Of a DNA stretch of 64,000 nucleotides, positions 57,477-64,000 are shown piece by piece. Where the stretch lies: contig NZ_JAIQZJ010000004.1 in the NCBI RefSeq assembly GCF_020073815.1, forward strand, positions 62,001 through 126,000, given 5' to 3'. The DNA comes from Nocardioides mangrovi (lineage in GTDB: Bacteria; Actinomycetota; Actinomycetes; Propionibacteriales; Nocardioidaceae). Both the position numbers and the translations under genes were made by a program. Each line of letters begins with the position of its first letter. The first letter of the stretch is position 1. The notes below the pieces were generated by a model. It ran no database searches, had not been told where the DNA came from, and worked only from the letters and a program-made list of their open reading frames with translations.

Positions 57477-59135
57477 ATGGCGGCAGCGCTGAAGACCGTT
57501 CGGGACCGGTACACGGACGTCGAGATCGCGGCGTACTACTACGCGGGCTCGTGGCAGCCGACCAGCTTCAACCAGCTGCTGGCCGAGCAGGCCCGGGCGC
57601 AGCCCGACGACACCTTCGTCTTCGACAGCACCACCTCGATCAGCTACGCGGCGATGCACGAGCGGGCGCTGCGGCTCGCGGTCGGGCTCAAGCGGGCCGG
57701 GCTGACGGCCGGTGACCGGATCGCGGTGCAGCTGCCCAACTGGACCGAGTTCCCGCTGATCGCGGCCGCGGCCAACCGGATCGGCGTCGTACTGGTGCCG
57801 ATCATGCCGATCTACCGCGGCGACGAGGTCGGGTTCGTGCTCCGCCACTCCGGCGCGCGGGCCGTGATCACCTGCGGCGAGTTCCGCGGCTTCGACCACC
57901 ACGCGATGATGCGCAGCCTGCTCGCCGAGGCACCCGAGGTGGAGAACCTGTACGTCGCGCGCGGCACCGGTGCCGACAGCCTCGCCGCCCTCGAGGTCGG
58001 CGGCGACCTCGCCGCACTGGCCGCGGAGGCCGGCCCCGACGCGTCGCCCGACGACCCCTTCCTCATCGTCTACACCTCCGGCACCACCTCGCGGCCCAAG
58101 GGGTGCTTCCACACGTTCAACACGATCCGGGCCAGTGCCGCCGCGATCCGCGCGAGCCTCGACTACGGCCGCGACGACGTGCAGTTCGGACCCAGCCCCG
58201 TCACCCACAGCACCGGGCTGGTCACCAGCGTGGTCCTCCCGCTGCTCGTGGGCGCCAGCTCCTACCTGATGGAGGTCTTCGAGCCGGGCGAGGCGCTGCG
58301 GCGCATCGAGCAGCACCGGCTGACCGCGGCGGTCACGGCGACGCCGTTCCTCCAGATGCTGATGCAGGCCTACGACCCCGACCAGCACGACGCGTCGAGC
58401 CTCCGGCTCTGGGTGTGCGCCGGGTCGCCGATCCCGGGGTCCGTGGTCGAGCGGTCGCGGGAGATGTTCGCCGGGTGCCGCACCCTGAGCCTCTACGGGC
58501 GGTCGGAGAACTTCCTCACCACGATGTGCACGGTCCGCGACGACGAGGGCCGCTCGATCACCAGCGACGGCTCGGCCGTCGCCGGCGCCGAGGTCAAGAT
58601 CGTCGGCACCGACGGGCTCGAGGTGCCCCGGGGCGAGGAGGGCGACATCGCCTATCGCGGCCCCAGCCACATGATCGAGTACTTCCACGACGACGAGGAG
58701 ACCGCGCTGCTCTTCACGCCCGAGGGCTTCTCGCGCTCGGGCGACCTCGGCCGGATGGACGCCGACGGCTACGTCCGGGTCACCGGGCGGCTCAAGGACA
58801 TCGTCATCCGCGGCGGCATGAACATCAGCGCCCGCGAGCTCGAGGAGCACCTGCTGCGACACCCGGGCATCGCCAACGTCGCGGCGGTGGGCATGCCCGA
58901 CGAGCGGCTCGGCGAGAAGGTCTGCGTGTACGTCGTCCTCGCGCCCGGGGCCGAGCCGCTCGAGCTCGCCGACGTGACGGCGTACCTCCGTGAGCACGAG
59001 GTCGCCACCCAGAAGCTGCCCGAGCGCCTCGAGCTCGTCCCCGAGCTCCCGATGACGGCCACCGGGAAGATCCAGAAGCACCTGCTCCGTGCCCAGATCG
59101 CGGCGCAGCTCGAGTCGGAGGTCGTTCCCGCATGA
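57477..59135 (+). CDS. AMP-dependent acyl-CoA synthetase (cyclohexanecarboxylate-CoA ligase-like)
   Basis: A 552-residue ANL-superfamily ligase forming an acyl-CoA via an acyl-adenylate. The AMP-binding motif is VYTSGTTSRPKGC (about residues 198-210). SLYGRSENF replaces the usual GxTE motif (GRSEN). GDLGRMDADGYVRVTGRLKD and IVIRGGMNISARELEEHL follow, and the catalytic Lys lies in TATGKIQKHLLR. The style matches cyclohexanecarboxylate or crotonobetaine/carnitine CoA ligases, rather than long-chain fatty acid ligases. It is the first gene of a probable catabolic operon and overlaps the PucR-type regulator (ATGA). Confidence 0.9.
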   Translation: MAAALKTVRDRYTDVEIAAYYYAGSWQPTSFNQLLAEQARAQPDDTFVFDSTTSISYAAMHERALRLAVGLKRAGLTAGDRIAVQLPNWTEFPLIAAAANRIGVVLVPIMPIYRGDEVGFVLRHSGARAVITCGEFRGFDHHAMMRSLLAEAPEVENLYVARGTGADSLAALEVGGDLAALAAEAGPDASPDDPFLIVYTSGTTSRPKGCFHTFNTIRASAAAIRASLDYGRDDVQFGPSPVTHSTGLVTSVVLPLLVGASSYLMEVFEPGEALRRIEQHRLTAAVTATPFLQMLMQAYDPDQHDASSLRLWVCAGSPIPGSVVERSREMFAGCRTLSLYGRSENFLTTMCTVRDDEGRSITSDGSAVAGAEVKIVGTDGLEVPRGEEGDIAYRGPSHMIEYFHDDEETALLFTPEGFSRSGDLGRMDADGYVRVTGRLKDIVIRGGMNISARELEEHLLRHPGIANVAAVGMPDERLGEKVCVYVVLAPGAEPLELADVTAYLREHEVATQKLPERLELVPELPMTATGKIQKHLLRAQIAAQLESEVVPA

Positions 59136-60448
59136 CCGTCACCCAGCAGCGAGCCGGCCACGCCGGACCGACCCTCGACGCCGAGCGCCGCTACGAGGAG
59201 CTCGCCCGGCGGCACGCCATCGAGCTCCGCCTCTCCGCGACCGGCGCGACCGGCGGAGGGATCGCCGCGCTGGTGCAGGGCACCGCCGCGATGACCGCCA
59301 ACCCGGTCTGGCTGATCGACCCCCGCTCGCGCCTGGTCGCCCGGTCGAAGGAGGCCCGCGGCTCCGACTTCAAGGTGCCGGACCTCGACGTGCTCCTCGC
59401 GGACCAGGGCGACGTCGACCTCGACGCCCCCGAGCCGCTGCTCATCACGCCCAGCCCCGGGACCGGCCTCGTCCGCCGCCACGTCGTCGTCCCGGTCAGC
59501 CGTGACTCGGTGCTCTTCGCCTGGCTGGTCGTCGCCGAGGTCTCCACCCGCCTGACGCGCGAGGAGGTCTGGCTGGCGCACCGCGCGGCCTTCCACCTCG
59601 CCAGCGAGTACGCCGTCCAGCAGCGGGTCGCCCGGGTGTCCTGGAACGCGCGCGCCGCGCTCGCCCGCCAGCTGGTCCGGGGCTCCAACCGCGACGACGA
59701 CGTCAGCGCGGCCGCCGACTACCTCGGCGTCCGCGTCGACGCGGACCGGGTGCTCGTCTACCTCACCGACGCTCCCGGCGACGAGCCGCGCGACGAGGAG
59801 GCCGTGTCGGCGCTGGTCGCGCGCGAGCTCGGGGTCGAGGTGCTCGGCTCGCGTGGACGCGAGGGCACGATCCTCCTGGTCGAGGTGCTCGAGGGTGCCG
59901 CGCACATGGCGGCGGTCCACGAGGTCAAGCGCGCGATGCGCCGCGTGGTCGCCGAGCTCGGCGAGCCCGACGCGATCGTCGGCGTCTCCGCGGTGACGCG
60001 GGCCGACGCCCTCCAGCGCTCCTACCGGGAGACGCGCGAGGTCGTGCTCTGCGTGGACCGCTTCGCGCGGGCCGGTGACCGGATCATCGCCGTCGACGAC
60101 CTGGGCCCGGCGCGGCTGCTGGTCGCGAACGGCGACGTCGGCGCCGTCCGCCGCTACGTCGACGACGTGCTGGGTGCGCTGCTCGGCAACGTCCCCGGAT
60201 CGGCCGACCTGCTGCGCACCCTCCAGTGCTTCTTCGACACCGGACGCTCGGTCCGCGAGTCCGCCGCCCGGCTCGGGATCCACGAGAACACCGTGCGGCT
60301 CCGGATGGCCAAGATCCACGACCTCACCGGCCTCGACGTCGCCGCCAACTCCAACGACCAGCTCAGCGCGCAGACCGCGCTGCTGGTGCTGCGCCTCGAG
60401 GGCCACCCGGCGATCCCGCCCTTCGACGACGGCTCCGCGACCGCCTGA
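59132..60448 (+). CDS. PucR/CdaR-type transcriptional regulator
   Basis: A 438-residue regulator. An N-terminal GAF-like sensor region (about 35-180) precedes a GGDEF-like/CdaR middle and the C-terminal PucR HTH_30 domain (TLQCFFDTGRSVRESAARLG then IHENTVRLRMAKIHDLTGLD). This architecture is typical of activators of catabolic genes in actinobacteria. Its start overlaps the stop of the acyl-CoA ligase (ATGA), and its stop overlaps the next start (TGATG), so it is embedded in the operon it probably regulates. The effector is presumably the substrate or its CoA thioester. Confidence 0.9.
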   Translation: MTVTQQRAGHAGPTLDAERRYEELARRHAIELRLSATGATGGGIAALVQGTAAMTANPVWLIDPRSRLVARSKEARGSDFKVPDLDVLLADQGDVDLDAPEPLLITPSPGTGLVRRHVVVPVSRDSVLFAWLVVAEVSTRLTREEVWLAHRAAFHLASEYAVQQRVARVSWNARAALARQLVRGSNRDDDVSAAADYLGVRVDADRVLVYLTDAPGDEPRDEEAVSALVARELGVEVLGSRGREGTILLVEVLEGAAHMAAVHEVKRAMRRVVAELGEPDAIVGVSAVTRADALQRSYRETREVVLCVDRFARAGDRIIAVDDLGPARLLVANGDVGAVRRYVDDVLGALLGNVPGSADLLRTLQCFFDTGRSVRESAARLGIHENTVRLRMAKIHDLTGLDVAANSNDQLSAQTALLVLRLEGHPAIPPFDDGSATA

Positions 60449-61434
60449 TGCGCGCACTGGTGCTGCCGGCCACGACCGGGCCGGACGGCGCCGGCCTCGC
60501 CGACGTACCCGAGCCCGACGGCGCGCACCCGTGGGCCGACGGGGAGCGGCTCCTGGTCGACGTGCGGGCAGCGGCGGTCTCCTTCCCCGACGTCCTGCAG
60601 AGCCGGGGCCGCTACCAGCACGGCGCACCGGCGCCGTACGTCGTCGGCGGCGAGTACGCCGGCACCGTGCTCGAGGCGCCGGCCGGCTCGCGCTTCCGCC
60701 CCGGCGACCGGGTCGCGGGCTTCACCTGCTGGGGCGCCATCGCCGAGCGGACGCTCGCGATCCCGCGCCACACCGTCCGGATCCCCGACGCGATGTCGTG
60801 GGTCGAGGGCGCGGCCTTCTACCTCAACTACGTCACGGCGTGGTTCACGCTCCACCGGGCCGGCTTCCGTGACGGCGAGTCGGTGCTCGTGCACGGCGCC
60901 GCCGGCGGTGTCGGCACCGCGACCCTCGACCTGCTGCGCGGGCGCGCGAAGCCGGTGGTCGCCGTGGTGTCCTCGGAGCGGAAGGCCGAGGTGGCCCGCG
61001 GCTGCGGGGCCGACGAGGTGGTGCCGGCCGGCGGGGACTGGCTCGGCGAGGTCCGCGAGCTGACCCACGGGCTGGGCGTCGACGTGGTGGTCGACCCCGT
61101 CGGCGGCGACCGCTTCACCGACTCGCTGCGCGCCCTGGACGTCGGCGGTCGCCTGATGGTCGTGGGCTTCGCGGACGGTGCGATCCCGGAGGTGAAGGTC
61201 AACCGCCTGCTGCTGCGCGACCTCACGGTGATGGGCGTGGCGCTGGAGCCCTGGCAGCAGCGCTTCGCCGGGTTCGCCGACGAGCTCACCGACGCCCTGG
61301 AGCAGGCGGCCACCCGCGTCTCGCCGTACGTCGGCACGGTGCTGCCGCTCGAGCGCGCCCACGAGGCGATGGGGATCCTGGACCGGCGCGAGGCCCTCGG
61401 CAAGGTCGTGGTCGAGGTGGCCTCAGACCGGTAG
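60448..61434 (+). CDS. Zinc-free NADPH:quinone oxidoreductase-type MDR enzyme
   Basis: A 328-residue medium-chain dehydrogenase/reductase. The GroES-like N-terminus has AVSFPDVLQSRGRYQ then PYVVGGEYAGTVLEAP. The NADPH-binding Rossmann motif is VHGAAGGVGTATLDLLRG. The catalytic zinc ligands of alcohol dehydrogenases are absent, so it groups with quinone oxidoreductases/enoyl reductases. The start overlaps the PucR-type stop (TGATG). The 3' end overlaps the convergent SDR by 12 bp. In a CoA-thioester pathway it could reduce or oxidise an enone. The exact role is inference. Confidence 0.9.
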   Translation: MRALVLPATTGPDGAGLADVPEPDGAHPWADGERLLVDVRAAAVSFPDVLQSRGRYQHGAPAPYVVGGEYAGTVLEAPAGSRFRPGDRVAGFTCWGAIAERTLAIPRHTVRIPDAMSWVEGAAFYLNYVTAWFTLHRAGFRDGESVLVHGAAGGVGTATLDLLRGRAKPVVAVVSSERKAEVARGCGADEVVPAGGDWLGEVRELTHGLGVDVVVDPVGGDRFTDSLRALDVGGRLMVVGFADGAIPEVKVNRLLLRDLTVMGVALEPWQQRFAGFADELTDALEQAATRVSPYVGTVLPLERAHEAMGILDRREALGKVVVEVASDR

Positions 61435-62172
61435 GTGCACCAGCATCCCGCCGTCGACGGGGAGCACCTGCCCGGTGATGAAGGACGAGCGCTCGCTCGC
61501 GAGGAAGAGGTAGGCCTCGGCGAGCTCCTCGGGCCGGCCGAAGCGGCGCAGCGGGGTGTTCGCGCGCACGGCGGTCGCCCGGTCCTCGGGGAAGCGGGCG
61601 AGCGCGTTGGGCGTCGCCGTCACCCCGGGGGCCACGCAGTTGCAGCGGACGCCCTGGGGTCCGTACTGCGTGGCGACGTAGCGGGTCAGCGCCTCCACCC
61701 CGGCCTTCGCGATGCCGTACGACGCCCACCCGGCATCGGCCGCGCGGGCCTGCGTCGAGCTGGTGGTCACCACCGTCCCGTTGGTCGCGACCAGGTGGGG
61801 GAGCGCCCGGGCGGTGAGGTGCGTGGTCGCCCGGAGGTTGACGTCGAGCGAGAGGTCCCAGCCCTTGCGGTCGCTCTCCGCCACCGGTCCCTCGGACCCG
61901 ACGAAGACGCCGGCGATGTTGACCAGGCTGTCGAGCCGGCCGTGCTCGGCGACGATCCGCTCGACGAGCGCATCGATGGCGTCCTCGTCGCGCAGGTCCA
62001 CCCGGTGGCCGGTGCCGCCGAGCTCGGCGACCAGCTCGGCCGGGTCGTCGCGGTCGACGAGCACCGTCGTCGCGCCGGCGTCGGCGAAGCGCCGCGCGGT
62101 CGCGCTGCCGATGCCGCCGGTCGCCCCCGTGACGACGACGACCTTGTCCTGCATCTCCCGGGTCTCGCTCAC
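61423..62172 (-). CDS. Short-chain dehydrogenase/reductase (SDR 1)
   Basis: A 249-residue classical SDR. The NAD(P)-binding motif is VVVTGATGGIGSATARRFAD, and an acidic residue in VLVDRDD suggests NAD preference. NIAGV replaces the usual NNAG. The catalytic Ser/Tyr/Lys are in TTSSTQARAADAGWASYGIAKAG. The GTG at 62172 overlaps the stop of SDR 2 by 4 bp (GTGA), so the two are translationally coupled. An internal ATG seven codons in (MQDKVVVV) is an alternative start. It faces the quinone oxidoreductase gene. Confidence 0.9.
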   Translation of the reverse strand: MSETREMQDKVVVVTGATGGIGSATARRFADAGATTVLVDRDDPAELVAELGGTGHRVDLRDEDAIDALVERIVAEHGRLDSLVNIAGVFVGSEGPVAESDRKGWDLSLDVNLRATTHLTARALPHLVATNGTVVTTSSTQARAADAGWASYGIAKAGVEALTRYVATQYGPQGVRCNCVAPGVTATPNALARFPEDRATAVRANTPLRRFGRPEELAEAYLFLASERSSFITGQVLPVDGGMLVHLPV

Positions 62173-62948
62173 AGCAGCAGCACTCCTCCGTCGACGGGGA
62201 CGCCCACGCCGGTGACGTACGCCGCGGCGTCGCTGGCCAGGAAGACCGCGGTGCTCGCGATGTCGACCGGGTCGCCCAGGCGGCCGATCGGCACGCGGGC
62301 GTCGATGATCTTCTGCTGGTAGTTGGGGGAGTAGTTGGCGGTGGCCTCGGTGAGGAAGACGCCGGGGAGGATCGCGTTGACCCGGATCCCCTTCGCGCCC
62401 CACTGGGCCGCGAGGTCGCGGGTCATGCCGAGCACGCCGGCCTTCGCCGCGCTGTAGCCGGTGGCCGGCATCTTCGCCGTCGTGAGCGCCATGACCGACG
62501 ACAGGTTGACGACCGCGCTGCCCGGCTCCATCACCCGGCCGGCGGCCTGGGCCATCCAGTAGGAGCCCATCAGGTTCACGTCGACGACCTCGCGGAAGTG
62601 CTCCGGGGTGTCCTCGGTGGCGGGGTGGTAGCGGCCGCCCCAGCCGGCGTTGTTGACGAGGACGTCCACGCGGCCGAGCTCGTCCACCGCGGTCCGCACG
62701 AGGCGGTCGCAGTCCTCGACCTTCGTCACGTCGGTCTCGACGGCGACGCAGCGCCTGCCGAGGGCCTCGACGCGGGCGCGGGTCTCGTCCAGCATCTCGA
62801 TCCGCCGGGCGCCGATCGCCACGTCGGCGCCCGCTGCGGCCATGCCCTGGGCGATCGCCACGCCGAGGCCGCTGCTCGCGCCGGTGACGACGGCGACCTT
62901 GCCGTCCAGCCGGAACCGGTCCCGCCACGCGGGCTCGTCGTACTCCAT
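62169..62948 (-). CDS. Short-chain dehydrogenase/reductase (SDR 2)
   Basis: A 259-residue classical SDR. Key motifs are AVVTGASSGLGVAIAQGMAA (cofactor), VLVNNAGWGG, the catalytic Ser in VVNLSSVMAL, and Tyr/Lys in YSAAKAGVLGM. The C-terminal GVGVPVDGGVLLL is typical. AIGARRIE after the second strand suggests NADP. It is probably a dehydrogenase of hydroxyacyl or alcohol intermediates in the same catabolic cluster. The ATG at 62948 follows TAGAAC by 7 nt on its strand. It is divergent from the APH-family kinase gene at 63073. Confidence 0.9.
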   Translation of the reverse strand: MEYDEPAWRDRFRLDGKVAVVTGASSGLGVAIAQGMAAAGADVAIGARRIEMLDETRARVEALGRRCVAVETDVTKVEDCDRLVRTAVDELGRVDVLVNNAGWGGRYHPATEDTPEHFREVVDVNLMGSYWMAQAAGRVMEPGSAVVNLSSVMALTTAKMPATGYSAAKAGVLGMTRDLAAQWGAKGIRVNAILPGVFLTEATANYSPNYQQKIIDARVPIGRLGDPVDIASTAVFLASDAAAYVTGVGVPVDGGVLLL

Positions 62949-63072
62949 GGGTCCTGTTCTACGGTCCCTCGCGGGCTTTGGCCCGCGGTGGCGCTCGGCG
63001 GCCTGTCGGTCTCTCCATCGCGTCGCGCGCGGCACGCTGGCGCGCGTCGCTCGGCGACCGGAGAGTGGTCGG

Positions 63073-64000
63073 GTGCCGGTCCAGGAGCTCTCCGATGTCG
63101 ATGTCGTCGATCGCGCCACCGAGGTCGCGCGCCGTACCTGGCCGGGCGCCGTCGTCTCGGAGGTGCGCCGGCTCGAGGGCGGCGTCTCGTCGCTGACGTA
63201 CGCCGCGCGCGTGTCGGCCGACGAGCTCGACCAGCAGGTCGTGCTCAAGCTCGCGCCGCCCGGACTCGAGCCGGTGCGCAACCGCGACGTGCTCCGCCAG
63301 GCGCGGGTGCTCGACGCCCTCGCCCCGGTGCCGGGCTTCCCCGTGCCGCGGGTGCTGCTGCGCGACGCCGGCGCGCCGCCGGAGGTCCCGCCGATGTTCG
63401 CGATGGAGCTGCGGCCCGGCCAGGCCTACGAGCCGCTGCTCGACGTCGCCGACCTCCCGCCGTCGGCGGCCGAGGTCGCGACCCGCGAGCACGAGCTCAC
63501 GCGGGCGCTGGCCCTGCTCCAGTCGCGGACGCCGGCGTCCCTCGGGGTCGGCGACGAGCCGGTCTCGACCGCCGGCGAGGAGCTGGCGCGCTGGCAGCGG
63601 CTCTTCGCGACCGTCGACGCCGACATCGCCCCCGGGCACGAGTCGCTCGGCGAGCGCCTCGCGGCGCGGGTCCCGGCCGACATCGAGCCCCGGCTGGTCC
63701 ACGGCGACTACCGCGCCGCCAACATGCTCTTCGTCGGCCCTCGTCTCGAGGCCGTCATCGACTGGGAGATCTGGTCGGTCGGCGACCCGCGCCCCGACCT
63801 GGCCTGGGTGCTGCTGCACACCGCGCCGTCGCACGTCTTCCACCCCGACCGGTCCGCCGCCGACCTCGAGGCCGGCCGCCTGATGCCGACGGCCGCCGAC
63901 CTGCTCGCGACGTACGTCGCCGCGCGCCGCGAGCTCGGCGCCTCAGTGGCCGAGCTCGCGGACGCGACCACCGACCTCGACTGGTTCCTCGGGGTCGCGC
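63073..64000 (+). CDS. APH-family phosphotransferase (cut by window end)
   Basis: A protein-kinase-like phosphotransferase of the aminoglycoside phosphotransferase / ACAD10-11-like family, running off the right edge with about 309 residues visible. The GTG at 63073 is chosen for its GGAGAG ribosome-binding site and the opening PVQELSDVDVVDRATEVARR. Conserved segments are RRLEGGVSSLTYAARV (nucleotide loop), VVLKLAPPG (Lys), the catalytic loop LVHGDYRAANMLF and the metal-binding VIDWEIWSVGDPRPDLAWVL. In actinobacteria such genes often lie in acyl-CoA and steroid or aromatic catabolic clusters beside SDRs and CoA ligases, as here. The small-molecule substrate is unknown. Confidence 0.85.
   Translation, partial: MPVQELSDVDVVDRATEVARRTWPGAVVSEVRRLEGGVSSLTYAARVSADELDQQVVLKLAPPGLEPVRNRDVLRQARVLDALAPVPGFPVPRVLLRDAGAPPEVPPMFAMELRPGQAYEPLLDVADLPPSAAEVATREHELTRALALLQSRTPASLGVGDEPVSTAGEELARWQRLFATVDADIAPGHESLGERLAARVPADIEPRLVHGDYRAANMLFVGPRLEAVIDWEIWSVGDPRPDLAWVLLHTAPSHVFHPDRSAADLEAGRLMPTAADLLATYVAARRELGASVAELADATTDLDWFLGVA

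Overview
This window is a very GC-rich actinobacterial chromosome segment with dense genes, many GTG starts and almost no non-coding DNA. The gene content points to Propionibacteriales, most likely Nocardioides or a close relative. Supporting signs are a DUF3151 gene near purA, a class I (archaeal-type) lysyl-tRNA synthetase, DUF3073 after purM, DUF3817, and short dispersed palindromes of a kind I associate with Nocardioides-like genomes. The taxon is inferred from content. I see no rRNA, tRNA, IS element, prophage or CRISPR array.

The backbone is a dispersed but collinear set of de novo purine genes, all on the plus strand: purA, purD, purB (6.4-10.6 kb), purC (13.7 kb), purS-purQ (17.8 kb), purL (23.1 kb) and purF-purM (41.4-44.0 kb). 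Several units begin with a -10-like TAGANT box exactly 6 nt before a GTG start, which implies leaderless mRNAs. purA instead has a ribosome-binding site and an intrinsic-terminator-like hairpin in its leader.

Between the purine genes lie accessory modules. These include a LysR/YeiH divergent pair and lysS (0.4-4.0 kb), a LuxR-type regulator and lipid kinase (4.3-6.3 kb), a drug exporter, acylphosphatase, HIT protein and membrane-anchored ABM protein (10.6-13.6 kb), and an acyl-CoA ligase, RibD-type reductase and stress membrane protein (15.0-17.8 kb). A secreted DUF1906 cell-wall protein and a TetR/MFS efflux pair with clear operators follow (19.2-23.0 kb). From 25.3 to 31.2 kb there is a lipoprotein hydrolase, an antitoxin-like orphan, an XRE-cupin / dithiol oxidoreductase / methyltransferase cluster, a WYL regulator and a chemoreceptor. 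An MFS/ArsR-type pair with 14-bp operator repeats (31.3-33.2 kb) precedes a periplasmic molybdenum hydroxylase flanked by two paralogous GAF histidine kinases (34.9-41.3 kb).

Downstream of purM (44-64 kb) are DUF3073, a branched-chain amino acid dehydrogenase, an unrecognised propeller-like protein, a large BarA-like hybrid kinase divergent from a luciferase-like monooxygenase, a secreted DUF6351 protein, a hydrolase/TetR pair, an MscS channel and a tyrosine phosphatase. The last region is a probable CoA-thioester catabolic cluster: acyl-CoA ligase, PucR-type regulator, quinone oxidoreductase, two SDRs and an APH-family kinase cut by the window end.

The most unusual signals are non-coding. 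They are the strict leaderless-promoter geometry shared by at least a dozen genes, four 14-bp-phased TTGCGCAA-type boxes, a tandem 11-bp repeat upstream of lysS, a BIME-like triple palindrome at 44.4 kb, and palindromic elements that supply the stop codons of flanking convergent genes.
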